From positions 1 to 43,796 of the forward strand of contig NZ_CDBJ01000052.1 of assembly GCF_000820045.1 (NCBI RefSeq): 43,796 bases of DNA. The letters run 5' to 3'. The position numbers were made by a program, and so were the translations under genes. Of the stretch, positions 9,750-18,322 are shown in pieces. This stretch comes from Aeromonas rivuli. GTDB lineage: Bacteria; Pseudomonadota; Gammaproteobacteria; Enterobacterales; Aeromonadaceae. How positions within the stretch are numbered: the stretch's first letter is position 1; each line of letters opens with the position of its first letter. The notes below the pieces were generated by a model, which was given only the letters and a program-made list of their open reading frames with translations, did no database searches and had not been told where the DNA came from.

Positions 9750-11603
9750 ATGACGACCAGCCCATCCTCCTCCTTCGACAGCAAAGCCTTCCTCAAGGTG
9801 GTCAGCCACCAGAGCGGCGTCTACCGCATGTATGACAGCGGCGGCACTGTCATCTATGTGGGCAAGGCGAAGGATCTGAAGAAGCGGCTCGCCTCCTATT
9901 TTCGCAGCAAGGTCGACAGCATCAAGACCCGTACCCTGGTGCGCCAGATCAGCGATATTCAGGTGACGGTGACCCATACCGAGACCGAGGCACTGATCCT
10001 CGAGCACAACCTCATCAAGCAATATCAGCCGCGATACAACGTGCTGCTGCGCGATGACAAGTCTTACCCCTGGATAGTCATCACCGGCCACCGCCATCCG
10101 CGGATCGGCCTGCACCGGGGGGCCCGCAAGTTAAAGGGGGACTATTTCGGCCCTTACCCCTCAGGGGGCGCGGTGCGCGAGAGTCTGCACCTGATGCAGA
10201 AAATATTCCCGGTGCGTCAATGCGAGGATGCGGTCTATGCCAACCGCAGCCGCCCCTGCCTGCTCTATCAACTCAAGCGCTGCGCCGGTCCCTGCGTGGC
10301 CGGTCTGGTGAGCGAAGAGGAGTATGCCCAGCAGGTCGAGCTGGCCCGCTTGTTTCTGGCGGGCAAAAATCATCAGGTCATAGGCTCGCTGGTGGGCAAG
10401 ATGGAGTCTGCCAGCGGCGACTTGCGCTTCGAAGAGGCGGCCCGCTATCGGGATCAGATCCAGGCGCTGCGCAAGGTGACCGAGCAGCAGTCGGTGAGCG
10501 GCAACGTGCTCGATGAGCTGGATGTGGTCGGGGTGGCCTTCGAACAAGGTACCGCCTGTATTCATGTGCTCTTCATTCGCCAGGGCAAGGTGCTCGGCTC
10601 GCGCAGCTATTTCCCCAAGGTGCCCGCCGATACCGACCTCGATGAGGTGGTGCAATCCTTCCTGCTGCAGTTCTATCTGTCGGGGCAGGGGGGACGCCAG
10701 ATCCCGAGTGAAGTACTGCTCGATGTGGCCCTGGAGGATGAGGCACTCATCGCCGACACCCTGAGCCAGACCGCGGGTTACAAGGTGCGGGTACAGAGTC
10801 GCACCCGTGCCGAGCGCGCCCGTTTCATCAAGCTGGCGGCCATCAACGCCCAGAGTGCGCTGCGCTCGCGGCTCGCCCACCAGAGCACCATGGCGGCGCG
10901 TCTTGCCCAGCTCGAGGAGTTGCTCGAGCTCGATGGCCCCATCAATCGCATGGAGTGTTTCGATATTTCCCACACCATGGGGGAGCGCACCGTGGCGTCT
11001 TGCGTGGTGTTCAACCGGGAGGGGCCCTTCAGCGCCGAGTATCGTCGCTTCAACATAGAGGGGATCACCGGCGGCGATGACTATGCCGCCATGGAGCAGG
11101 TGCTGGAGCGCCGCTTTGGCAAGCAGCAGGAGCCGGACAAGGTGCCGGATGTGCTCTTTATCGATGGCGGTCTGGGGCAGTTGCGCCGCGCCGAGGAGAT
11201 CCTGGCTCGCCAGCTGGATTTTCTGGGGGGCAAGCACCCCCTGCTCATCGGCATTGCCAAGGGGGTAACCCGCAAGGCGGGGCTGGAGACCCTCATCATG
11301 GGGGAGAGCCATGAAGAGCTTCATCTGCCGGCAGACATGCCTGCCTTGCACCTTATTCAGCACATTCGCGACGAATCCCACCGTTTCGCCATCACGGGTC
11401 ACAGGGCGCGCCGCGCCAAGGCGCGTACCACCAGTACCCTGGAAGAGATCCCGGGGGTGGGACCGAAACGGCGTCAGGCGCTGCTCAAATATCTGGGGGG
11501 TCTGCAGGAGGTGAAGAAGGCCAGTATCGATGATCTGGCCCGGGTCCCCGGCATCAGCACCGAACTGGCACAGGCCATTCATGAAGCGCTGCACGGCCAT
11601 TGA
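9750..11603 (+). CDS. uvrC: excinuclease ABC subunit C
   Basis: 617 aa (E. coli 610). UvrC makes the dual incisions in nucleotide excision repair. The GIY-YIG nuclease domain is at the N-terminus (GVY at 23-25, YVG at 36-38, with the later E77-region [11 protein letters not shown]). A UVR domain lies in the middle, the RNase H-like UvrC domain follows ([12 protein letters not shown]), and a C-terminal double helix-hairpin-helix contains '[13 protein letters not shown]'. I chose the ATG at 9750 because the frame upstream reads through the intergenic hairpin region. It lies downstream of uvrY and upstream of pgsA, as in relatives. Confidence 0.95.
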   Translation: MTTSPSSSFDSKAFLKVVSHQSGVYRMYDSGGTVIYVGKAKDLKKRLASYFRSKVDSIKTRTLVRQISDIQVTVTHTETEALILEHNLIKQYQPRYNVLLRDDKSYPWIVITGHRHPRIGLHRGARKLKGDYFGPYPSGGAVRESLHLMQKIFPVRQCEDAVYANRSRPCLLYQLKRCAGPCVAGLVSEEEYAQQVELARLFLAGKNHQVIGSLVGKMESASGDLRFEEAARYRDQIQALRKVTEQQSVSGNVLDELDVVGVAFEQGTACIHVLFIRQGKVLGSRSYFPKVPADTDLDEVVQSFLLQFYLSGQGGRQIPSEVLLDVALEDEALIADTLSQTAGYKVRVQSRTRAERARFIKLAAINAQSALRSRLAHQSTMAARLAQLEELLELDGPINRMECFDISHTMGERTVASCVVFNREGPFSAEYRRFNIEGITGGDDYAAMEQVLERRFGKQQEPDKVPDVLFIDGGLGQLRRAEEILARQLDFLGGKHPLLIGIAKGVTRKAGLETLIMGESHEELHLPADMPALHLIQHIRDESHRFAITGHRARRAKARTTSTLEEIPGVGPKRRQALLKYLGGLQEVKKASIDDLARVPGISTELAQAIHEALHGH

Positions 11604-11773
11604 GCATGGTGGCATGCATAAGGGCCGTGACGGGGAGGGGACCGAAATGCCATAATGACCCGGTATTTCAAGGTTATTGATGGATTAATAAACTAAGGCG
11701 GGTGTCAGCCCGGTTGTCATGGCAACCGGCTTGGGGCTACCATCTAGCGGCATACAAGAAGTGGCTGAAAATA

Positions 11774-12328
11774 ATGACAAATATTCCTAATCTTTTGACG
11801 TTTTTCCGGATATTGCTGATCCCCGTCTTCGTCGTCCTGTTCTACCTGCCTTACCAGTGGTCCTATCTGGCGGCGGCAATCGTCTTCTTCCTGGCGGCCG
11901 CCACCGATTGGTTCGATGGCTACCTGGCCCGCAAGCTCAACCAGTCCACCGCCTTCGGTGCCTTCCTCGATCCCGTCGCCGACAAGATCATGGTGGCTGC
12001 CGCCCTGGTGGTCATCGTCGAGCACTACAACACCGTCTGGGTCACCATACCCGCCATGACCATGATAGGGCGCGAGATCATCATCTCGGCCCTGCGCGAA
12101 TGGATGGCAGAGCTCGGCAAGCGCTCCGCGGTCGCGGTAAGCTGGATTGGCAAGTGGAAGACCATGATCCAGATGGCCTCGCTCACCGGCCTGATCTGGC
12201 AATACGACATCTGGATGGTATGGTGCTCTTACCTGCTGCTCTATGTCGCGACAGTGCTCACCTTCTGGTCCATGTTCCAGTACCTGCGCGCGGCCTGGGG
12301 AGATCTGACCTACCACTCCCGTTTCTGA
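11774..12328 (+). CDS. pgsA: phosphatidylglycerophosphate synthase
   Basis: 184 aa (E. coli 182). PgsA joins CDP-diacylglycerol and glycerol-3-phosphate at the inner membrane to make PGP, the precursor of phosphatidylglycerol and cardiolipin. The CDP-alcohol phosphotransferase motif DG-AR-G-D-D is complete in '[13 protein letters not shown]...FLDPVADK' (residues about 46-72). Several transmembrane helices are visible. The ATG at 11774 gives the family start [14 protein letters not shown] 9-bp hairpin-like repeat (about 11708-11731) lies in the leader. Confidence 0.95.
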   Translation: MTNIPNLLTFFRILLIPVFVVLFYLPYQWSYLAAAIVFFLAAATDWFDGYLARKLNQSTAFGAFLDPVADKIMVAAALVVIVEHYNTVWVTIPAMTMIGREIIISALREWMAELGKRSAVAVSWIGKWKTMIQMASLTGLIWQYDIWMVWCSYLLLYVATVLTFWSMFQYLRAAWGDLTYHSRF

Positions 12329-12486
12329 TCGAAAACACACTGCCATGTTCTGGGCCCGCGCCAGCGAGCGGGTCTGGAGCAAGAGTGATGGTTTAGTGCT
12401 TTGGGTCCAGGTAATGACAACAAGCATTGAAAAAAGACAAAAAGAGTAAAAAATGGTCGAACGATCAGAGTATTAAATATTTGGGG

Positions 12487-12514
12487 TTGACTGGTGAGCC
12501 AGCATCGCTAGAAT
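12487..12514 (+). promoter_or_regulatory. promoter of the Gly-Cys-Leu tRNA cluster
   Basis: TTGACT (12487-12492) and TAGAAT (12509-12514) with a 16-bp spacer are followed by a GC-rich discriminator (GCGTC), the usual form of stringently controlled stable-RNA promoters. It is about 30 bp before the first tRNA. Confidence 0.75.
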
Positions 12515-12546
12515 GCGTCTCGTAGTCAGGCGTTATGCCAGACCCT

Positions 12547-12622
<76 letters not shown>

Positions 12623-12657
12623 AATTTAGACAATCGAGAGCCAACTCTCTTTTGCAT

Positions 12658-12731
12658 GGCGCGTTAGCAAAGCGGTTATGCAGCGGATTGCAAATCCGTT
12701 TAGTCCGGTTCGACTCCGGAACGTGCCTCCA
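12658..12731 (+). tRNA. cysT: tRNA-Cys (GCA)
   Basis: 74 nt including CCA. The acceptor GGCGCGT pairs with ACGTGCC, and the anticodon stem-loop GGATTGCAAATCC carries GCA. Second gene of the cluster. Confidence 0.97.
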
Positions 12732-12772
12732 TATTGATAAGCTCGCATCATGAGCTTGATACCGATTGCGGT

Positions 12773-12858
12773 GCCCGAGTGGTGAAATCGGTAGACACAA
12801 GGGATTTAAAATCCCTCGCTTTCTGAGCGTGCCGGTTCGATTCCGGCCTCGGGCACCA
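12773..12858 (+). tRNA. leuZ: tRNA-Leu (TAA), integration site
   Basis: 86 nt including CCA, a class II tRNA with a variable arm. The acceptor GCCCGAG pairs with CTCGGGC, and the anticodon loop ATTTAAAAT carries TAA. Its 3' end is the attachment site of the genomic island that follows; the gene is intact. Confidence 0.97.
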
Positions 12859-12859
12859 T
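12845..12859 (+). other. attL candidate in tRNA-Leu 3' end
   Basis: The 15 bases GGCCTCGGGCACCAT recur at 20933-20946 with one G missing, next to a terminator. The position at a tRNA 3' end beside a P4-type integrase gene supports an attachment site. The repeat is short and imperfect. Confidence 0.6.
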
Positions 12860-12893
12860 ATTAGAATATCATACTGTATCAAAACATATCTGA

Positions 12894-12927
12894 AACCCGC
12901 ATAGCTTAAGGCTATGCGGGTTTTTTG
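12894..12927 (+). terminator. terminator between attL and int
   Basis: A perfect 12-bp stem (12894-12905 with 12911-12922) is followed by six T. It lies inside the island and now ends the tRNA transcript, while the probable original tRNA terminator is at 20966-20999. Confidence 0.9.
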
Positions 12928-12960
12928 TTATGTCTTGTCGTATCATATCCAGTCACAACA

Positions 12961-13120
12961 TACCCCCATCTATGGGGGTACATCTGGGGGTATTGGTTCT
13001 GATAGGGGTTAAAAGTACCCCCAAACGTGCCTAGCCCTTGCTCTGTCTGGGCTGTGCCGTGGTGACAGATACCCCTGTGTGTGCAAGTACCCCCAAGCAA
13101 ACACACGGGAGATACCCCCA
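12961..13120. promoter_or_regulatory. array of TACCCCCA sites before int
   Basis: TACCCCC(A) occurs on the top strand at 12961, 13016, 13088 and 13113, a degenerate copy (TACCCCT) at 13070, and the inverse GGGGGTA at 12974 and 12986. The last copy ends two bases before the integrase ATG. Two more inverse copies lie near the right end at 20851 and 20863. This looks like integrase or excisionase arm-type sites that also allow autoregulation (inference). Confidence 0.65.
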
Positions 13121-13121
13121 T

Positions 13122-14330
13122 ATGCCGTTATCTGATATCACTGCCCGACAAGCCAAGTTCAATGGCAAGCTGCAGAAACTATCCGATGAGAAAGGGTTGT
13201 TCTTGTTGGTCAACCAGTCGGGTAAGTATTGGCGCCTCAAGTATCGCCACGGTGGCAAAGAGAAGACGCTCGCCTTGGGCGTCTATCCCGAAGTGTCACT
13301 GAAAGAGGCAAGGGCCAAACGGGATGATGCTCGCCGGCAGCTAGCTGAAGGGGTGGATCCGGGCCTCGTCAAAAAGCAGAGCAAGATCGCCAACAAGCTG
13401 GCAAGCGAGAACAACTTCGAGGCACTGGCACGAGAGTGGCACCAGAGCCAGCTTGCCCGCTGGACGCCTGTCCATGCAGCCAGGGTGCTAAAATCGCTTG
13501 AAGTGGATGTCTTCCCCGATATTGGGGTTGTGCCAGTTGCCGAGCTGACCGCGCCCATGATGCTAGATGCTCTGCGCAAGGTCGAGAAGCGGGGAGTTAC
13601 TGAAACCGCGGGCCGGATCCTGCAGCGGATCGGCTCTATCATGCGCTACGCCATCCAGACCGGACGAGCCAGCTACAACCCAGCCCAAGACCTAAGAGGG
13701 GCGCTCAAGGCCACCAAGCAGGAGCACAGGCCCGCCTTACCCCGTTCTGAGCTGCCAGAGTTCTTCCGCCGCCTTGAGGCCGAGCCGCTGAATCCGGCGA
13801 CTCGCCTTGCCTTCCATCTTCTGATGTTGACCATGACACGCCCTGGTGAGGTGCGCTTTGCCCGTTGGGATGAGTTCGACATGGAGCGGGCAGAATGGCG
13901 GATCCCTGCTGCGCGGATGAAGATGCGAACAGAGCACCTTGTCCCCCTTTCCCAGCAGGCGTTGGCCGTACTCGATGAGCTGCGCCTGCTGACCGGCCAT
14001 TGTGAATTGCTATTCCCGAGCGAGCGCAAGCTAATCAATCCCATCAGTGAGAACACCCTGAGCTATGCCATGGGGCGTATGGGTTACAAGGGGATCGCCA
14101 CGCCGCATGGATTCAGGGCGCTGGCATCCACCACACTGAACGAAGAAGGCTTTGATCCTGATGTGATAGAGCGTCAGCTCGCCCACGCCGAGCGAAATAA
14201 GGTGAGGGCGGCCTACCACAGGGCCGAATATCTGGACGATCGCCGCAAGCTGTTGCAGTGGCTGGCCGATTTCTACGAATCCCAACAGGGCTGCAACGTG
14301 CGCCCCGTGAATCTTACACGAGTGGATTAA
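13122..14330 (+). CDS. int: P4-type tyrosine integrase
   Basis: 402 aa. It has an N-terminal DUF4102 arm-binding domain (residues 1-85; LPLSDITARQAKF, YRHGGKEKTLALGVYPE), a core-binding domain (about 100-190) and a C-terminal catalytic domain with Arg in 'MTRPGEVRFARW', the HxxR in 'PHGFRALAS', and the tyrosine in 'AAYHRAEYLDDRRKLLQWLADF'. Length and motifs match the P4/CP4 family that inserts in tRNA 3' ends. I chose the ATG at 13122 (MPLSDITARQ), with GGAG upstream; the frame extends back to 13038, but that part lies inside the TACCCCCA array. It reads away from the tRNA, the normal arrangement. Confidence 0.94.
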   Translation: MPLSDITARQAKFNGKLQKLSDEKGLFLLVNQSGKYWRLKYRHGGKEKTLALGVYPEVSLKEARAKRDDARRQLAEGVDPGLVKKQSKIANKLASENNFEALAREWHQSQLARWTPVHAARVLKSLEVDVFPDIGVVPVAELTAPMMLDALRKVEKRGVTETAGRILQRIGSIMRYAIQTGRASYNPAQDLRGALKATKQEHRPALPRSELPEFFRRLEAEPLNPATRLAFHLLMLTMTRPGEVRFARWDEFDMERAEWRIPAARMKMRTEHLVPLSQQALAVLDELRLLTGHCELLFPSERKLINPISENTLSYAMGRMGYKGIATPHGFRALASTTLNEEGFDPDVIERQLAHAERNKVRAAYHRAEYLDDRRKLLQWLADFYESQQGCNVRPVNLTRVD

Positions 14331-14350
14331 CAACGTTGAAAGGTGACACG

Positions 14351-15154
14351 ATGACCCGGCATTCCAATCAAACTACTCCGAGCAAGCTGAACATTCTGAA
14401 ACAACTTGAATACTGCCGCCTGGATAGGGCTGCAGAACTGCTAAGCTGTGAGGTCTCAGATCTAATCCATTTTGGAGTTACTGAGCGAGTGACGGTATAT
14501 TTATTACTGGCTACTGAGCATGCTGCCTCTGTTCATTTTACAAAGATTACAGATGCGTTTTCTAATTCTTTAGGCACATACAAAAGTGGAACTTTTACAT
14601 TCGATTTAAATACATCCATGCGCCATTTTAGACTTGATGAATTGGAAGACTCAAGCCTGTCACTTAGAGCCTTACTCTATGGGCTTTGGCAGTTGCCACC
14701 TTATATAATAGGTGACATTGAAAGTGATATATTGCCGGATCTCGACAACCTTAACGTACGAATTTCTGCCGAGACCGCCCAGGGGGAAATTGCATACGCG
14801 GACTTGAGCGAGTGGGATTTCAGGCCTACTGTCAAAGATCTATATCTCAAACAAGCTGACTTACAATCGCTATATGATCACCTTGCCAAGGGAACTCTAT
14901 TGGAAAGGAAAACCAAATCATCTTGCGAGCAAGAGGCGCAAGCCAGACCGACTGCAGAAACAAAACATCGCACTACTATCAAGCAATGTGAAGCTATTGT
15001 TGATGCACTGAAAATGGCTGGACTAACTGATGCGGATTTTAAGGGAACTATTGAAGCACTAAAAGATAAACTCGCAGATCTGGGCTCAGATAAATTGGTA
15101 TACGTAGACAAGAACACGCTGATTGACTGGCTAAATCGCGCTGGTGTTAGATAG
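14351..15154 (+). CDS. unknown protein with N-terminal HTH-like segment
   Basis: 267 aa, not recognised by name. Residues 20-50 (YCRLDRAAELLSCEVSDLI) resemble a short DNA-binding-like segment common in proteins next to P4-type integrases, in which a leucine-rich helix precedes a C-x-V-x-D-L turn. The middle has no motif I can place. Residues 205-267 are charged and helical (CEAIVDALKMAGLTDADFK, ending in DWLNRAGVR). It begins 20 bases after int, with AAAGG before the ATG at 14351, so the two may be co-transcribed. A role in element regulation is only a guess. Codon use is more AT-rich than int. Confidence 0.75.
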   Translation: MTRHSNQTTPSKLNILKQLEYCRLDRAAELLSCEVSDLIHFGVTERVTVYLLLATEHAASVHFTKITDAFSNSLGTYKSGTFTFDLNTSMRHFRLDELEDSSLSLRALLYGLWQLPPYIIGDIESDILPDLDNLNVRISAETAQGEIAYADLSEWDFRPTVKDLYLKQADLQSLYDHLAKGTLLERKTKSSCEQEAQARPTAETKHRTTIKQCEAIVDALKMAGLTDADFKGTIEALKDKLADLGSDKLVYVDKNTLIDWLNRAGVR

Positions 15155-15220
15155 CTCCTGGTGTTAGCTAGCTCCTGTCGGTGAGTTTTCATAACTCACG
15201 GTGAATTTTCAATAACTCAC
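15144..15220. repeat. tandem 17-mers and GTGA/TCAC inverted repeats upstream of the alpA-like gene
   Basis: A 17-bp unit repeats directly at 15144-15160 and 15161-15177 with one mismatch, the first copy covering the stop codon of the upstream gene. Next, two near-identical units with inverted ends (GTGAG...CTCAC) lie at 15181-15199 and 15201-15220. They sit 70-145 bp before the AlpA-like start and look like operator sites. Confidence 0.55.
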
Positions 15221-15288
15221 ACACAACGCCACCGTTCTATGGTCTGATTACTCCCAACACACTACAACACTAAGGGAGTACCTAGACC

Positions 15289-15519
15289 ATGTCTGTATAT
15301 GAAGTTCAAGAAACCCACCTGCACATGTTACCCATGGGAGGTTATATCCGCGCCAAAGTATTAGCTCCTCTGCTGGGGATCGCCGTTGTTACCTTATGGC
15401 GCTGGTCTGCCATTGGCAAGATTCCTAAGCCTGTGAAGTTAGGTGAACGCGTGACCGCATGGCGTGCCGACGAAGTCCGCAACTGGATGAACGACCGTAA
15501 CAACAAACAAGTGATATAA
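15289..15519 (+). CDS. AlpA-family transcriptional regulator
   Basis: 76 aa. AlpA-type (MerR-like, phage CP4-57 regulator) fold: 'YIRAKVLAPLLGIAVVTLWRW' is the helix-turn-helix, followed by the wing 'GKIPKPVKLGERVTAWRADEVRNWM' that is characteristic of the family. Such proteins activate or act as excisionases in P4/CP4 elements. It lies between the integrase block and the HUH gene, as alpA-like genes do in CP4 prophages. The ATG at 15289 has GGGAG upstream. Repeats at 15144-15220 may be its binding sites. Confidence 0.88.
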   Translation: MSVYEVQETHLHMLPMGGYIRAKVLAPLLGIAVVTLWRWSAIGKIPKPVKLGERVTAWRADEVRNWMNDRNNKQVI

Positions 15520-15603
15520 GGGGAAACATAGAAGCTACATCAGCAGCGTTGTGAGCATAGTTTTCTACTGTATCAATGTTCTTGTTCTGTACGCCAGGTT
15601 TGA

Positions 15604-15759
15604 ACGACTTTATACATTGGAAGTCGCCGCGACGATGTAAACAATGGAAACTGCAAGGATAGGCAGAACTTAGGTTATGGTTTCAAATATGATGGATGGG
15701 CCAAAGATCTAATAATACTTCATGCTGATCTTGATGCAATTATCTGTGCAAAGTACTAA
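15604..15759 (+). pseudogene. C-terminal gene remnant in the alpA-HUH gap
   Basis: The roughly 485-bp gap from 15520 to 16004 has no intact gene, but one frame is open from 15604 to a TAA at 15757-15759. Its last 28 residues (YGFKYDGWAKD...ADLDAIICAKY) read like real protein. The 'H-A-DLDA-I-A--Y' stretch resembles a segment near the C-terminus of some Eco57I/type IIG restriction-methylation enzymes, from memory. There is no start codon or ribosome site. The rest of the gap has no clear feature. Confidence 0.35.
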
Positions 15760-16004
15760 TGTCGTCTATTCAATAATAGCTGACGGCATTGGACGTTTCA
15801 TATTGAAATATTTCTTCTCGAAACATTGCGGGCCTTAACCATGGCGTCATAAAGAAAAATATTATTGCACCTTGTAAGGAAGGCGCAAATAAGTCACAAG
15901 TTCTGAATTCAGATTGCATAAGGTGCACGTCGTTATGATAGTGCGAACGTTAAATTTAATGAGTGGCTTCGAGAGTGGCCAACATAAGGATTTAGGTATT
16001 AAAA

Positions 16005-16820
16005 ATGGAAAACTTCATTAGTGCTGAAGTAAATGAGCTTATTGCAATCAAGTCATTGCTGCCAAAATTTGAGACAAAGAAAGCATGTCGGGACGAAAAG
16101 AAATTTAGAATACGAAAGCTCACTAAAGCGAGTGGCTTTAGCGCGAGAGGCCTTGCCACAAAATTATCAGACTGTAACGAAGAGGAACCTTGCTTTAGCT
16201 TTGCCTGCCCTGAGTGCATAAGGCGATTACGAGTCAAAATGATAAGCCGATTGGCATTTTTCTGTGAAGATTATACAGAGTGGAAGTTTGCAACGTTCAT
16301 CTATTATGACGAGATGGTTTGCGAGTTAGATCATCTGGACATTGCTCGCCTGAAAGATAGGTTTCGCAAGCAACTGCAACGTTCAAAGGTGAAGGATATA
16401 GCGATAGGTTTCTTTGAGGTTGACTATCATCCAGAGTATCAACAATGGATGCCTCATTTTCATCTCTTGGTTAGATGCGAAAACTCCCGTTCTAGAGAAT
16501 GGCAGAAGGTGAGGGAACTATTTGAAAAGCAGCAAATATCAAGCGATATCTACATCCGAAATCGTAGGCCTGTTTTGTTTAAGGGCTTTAAAAATCCGTT
16601 AAGGCAAGTGGCTTACATTTGTAAGTTCATGTGGCAGCAAGTGGAGTCGTATTATGATGGAAGTGATAATAGGAAGACCAAAAAAACAAGGCTGCAACCT
16701 CACAACGTTGTCTCTTCATTGCTGATGCTGGACTCGTTGAGATTATCGGATCTGGAATTTATGTACGGGGTTAAAAGATATGGTGCAAAGTTGAGGGAGA
16801 CTGTCCGTGATAAAAAATGA
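16005..16820 (+). CDS. HUH-type replication/relaxase-like protein
   Basis: 271 aa. A cysteine cluster (C63, C68, C71 in CFSFACPEC) precedes a hydrophobic strand (KFATFIY), then the His-hydrophobic-His motif H151-F-H153 in 'MPHFHLLVRC', and a candidate catalytic tyrosine Y204 with K207 in 'VAYICKF'. This order fits rolling-circle Rep-like HUH endonucleases that nick single-stranded DNA. The position after an alpA-like gene matches that of the YagK/YfjJ (inovirus Gp2-type) genes in CP4 prophages, which is the other family it could belong to. It could replicate the excised element (inference). AT-rich composition suggests transfer. The ATG at 16005 is preceded by AAGGAT at some distance. Confidence 0.7.
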   Translation: MENFISAEVNELIAIKSLLPKFETKKACRDEKKFRIRKLTKASGFSARGLATKLSDCNEEEPCFSFACPECIRRLRVKMISRLAFFCEDYTEWKFATFIYYDEMVCELDHLDIARLKDRFRKQLQRSKVKDIAIGFFEVDYHPEYQQWMPHFHLLVRCENSRSREWQKVRELFEKQQISSDIYIRNRRPVLFKGFKNPLRQVAYICKFMWQQVESYYDGSDNRKTKKTRLQPHNVVSSLLMLDSLRLSDLEFMYGVKRYGAKLRETVRDKK

Positions 16821-16900
16821 CCCCTCGTTATTCTATGCTGGCAGATGACGAATACAAGGCTATGTAGCTATCTATTTACTGTACTAAGTGGCTAACACTA

Positions 16901-16937
16901 CTCATCAGGTTGCATTGTAAGCTTGTAGCCTGATGAG
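16901..16937. repeat. 9-bp inverted repeat after the HUH gene
   Basis: CTCATCAGG (16901-16909) and CCTGATGAG (16929-16937) form a stem with a 19-nt loop and no T run, so it is not a typical terminator. It could be a nick-site hairpin for the HUH protein, or merely an RNA end structure. The gap from 16821 to 17497 has no gene I can support; its right half holds the TTGTGA repeat array. Confidence 0.45.
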
Positions 16938-17125
16938 CCAGTTACCCCCTTTCAAGTATCGTGCCCTAGCGGAGGGTCTTTTAACAACGTGATGTTTGCC
17001 GCAGACTTCCTCTGCTCATGAAGGCTGCGATGGTTCTTGCGGCGACTTTATCAATCGGCACTTTGGGCAAGGATTGCTTTCAACAATGTTAACCGTTTGT
17101 TCTACCATTACTATGATGATATTGG

Positions 17126-17334
17126 TTGTGACAATCACAAATCTAATGATTATTGATAAGTCAGAAGTTTTGTGAGTTTCACAATTATATAGTCTGCACA
17201 GTTGGTAGTAATAAGGTCTCACAGTTAAAGTTTGTGAGGGTCACAATTCGCTGCGCTTGCATATGTGAGTGACACAATTTTAGGGCGTATGGCTGGGCGG
17301 GCAGCAACTTAAAATGCCTTTGTGAGCGTCACTA
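17126..17334. repeat. five TTGTGA-N3-TCACAA palindromes
   Basis: Perfect copies are at 17126-17140, 17170-17184 and 17232-17246; near copies are at 17263-17277 and 17320-17334. Each has 6-bp arms and a 3-bp centre. Centre-to-centre steps are about 44, 62, 31 and 57 bp. The array ends 160 bp before the next gene. It looks like a set of operators or replication iterons for an element-encoded dimeric protein. Confidence 0.75.
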
Positions 17335-17497
17335 ACTCCTGTTAGAACACCATTAATTGAAGTGACAGCCCCCCAGAACCATAGTATGTAACTCGTCTGA
17401 AATGCTGCAGTTTGTGTGATGCAATTGGCGACAATACTATGTTTTAAATCTAACTTTCTGAGTAAACCTTTAAATTTATTTTTAGTGAGGCAAATTT

Positions 17498-18142
17498 ATG
17501 AAGGGTAAGCGTGTGACAAAAATTAATAAAAAAAAGCCCTCAAATCAACGTTCTGCAGAACGAAAATTGACAACTCCACAGGCGGCTGAGATTTTCACTT
17601 CTCAGGTTACAAAGGAAGGTTTTTCTTCGGAGAATACTCGCCACGCGATGGAGAGAAAGAGGGTATCAAAAAACAGAGTGGTGGCATCTGGGTTTAAGCC
17701 AATGACATTAAATTTAGATTCTGCAGTTATGGAGTTGTTACATGACCTTTATGGTGGTGCAGGATTAAAATATACTACAAGAAATGGTGAGATATGTTTT
17801 AAGGTAGCTGAATTGTCTATGATGATATCATATTTGATTACCACCCACTATAATACCACTGTTACAAATCAGATATCTGGGTATAAAGTATATTTGCATA
17901 AAATAATGGCAGTTGTAAAGTTCAGAAAAGAATTTCAATTTGAAAATGAGAAAGAAATATGTGATTTTTTGAATGTAAATAAATTCAAAAGATATGCATC
18001 GGTGTTTCGCTTTAAGAATGGTTATGATTCAACGTGGGAACCCAAACACTTAGCTATGTACATTGAGGCTAAGTCTGCTGATGAGGTCTATAAAAAAATG
18101 AAGGATAGGAGAATTAGATTGATGAAAAAGGTTATTAATTGA
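17498..18142 (+). CDS. unknown AT-rich island protein
   Basis: 214 aa, not recognised. The N-terminal 65 residues are very basic and probably disordered (MKGKRVTKINKKKPSNQRS), suggesting nucleic-acid contact. The rest is a mixed alpha/beta domain, with 'FKPMTLNLDSAVMELLHDLYGG' near residue 67 and a basic C-terminus (MKDRRIRLMKKVIN). The gene is strongly AT-rich. It follows the palindrome array, so it may be the protein that binds it (inference). The ATG at 17498 follows AGTGAGG at about 10 bases. No terminator is clear before the next gene. Confidence 0.75.
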   Translation: MKGKRVTKINKKKPSNQRSAERKLTTPQAAEIFTSQVTKEGFSSENTRHAMERKRVSKNRVVASGFKPMTLNLDSAVMELLHDLYGGAGLKYTTRNGEICFKVAELSMMISYLITTHYNTTVTNQISGYKVYLHKIMAVVKFRKEFQFENEKEICDFLNVNKFKRYASVFRFKNGYDSTWEPKHLAMYIEAKSADEVYKKMKDRRIRLMKKVIN

Positions 18143-18227
18143 TTGTAGGTGATTTCAATAAAAATCTAGTTGCTGATTCAATCTGCATTTATATGTGCAG
18201 ATGAACATTTCATTGCAATATATTTAA

Positions 18228-18243
18228 TGTGATAAATATCACA
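18228..18243. promoter_or_regulatory. CRP-like palindrome before the SEC-C gene
   Basis: TGTGATA-AA-TATCACA is a perfect palindrome with exactly the CRP form TGTGA-N6-TCACA. It lies 80 bp before the start of the nuclease/SEC-C gene. Its 6-bp centre differs from the 3-bp centre of the array at 17126-17334, so it is probably a different regulator's site. Confidence 0.6.
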
Positions 18244-18322
18244 GTAGTTATTTTGGTCACTAGCATCGACATGACAATTATGGCACTCTGTATCAATTTT
18301 GATTGATGGAATATAATGGGTG

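Noticed and set aside
10161..11615. 484-aa open frame antisense to uvrC
   Set aside because: Shadow of a conserved gene; composition and lack of motifs argue against coding.
17016..17222. 68-aa reverse frame with a CPKC pair
   Set aside because: Overlaps the palindrome array, has no ribosome site, and the cysteine pair alone is not enough.
17126..17334. CRISPR array
   Set aside because: Repeats are short palindromes with irregular spacing and no cas genes nearby.
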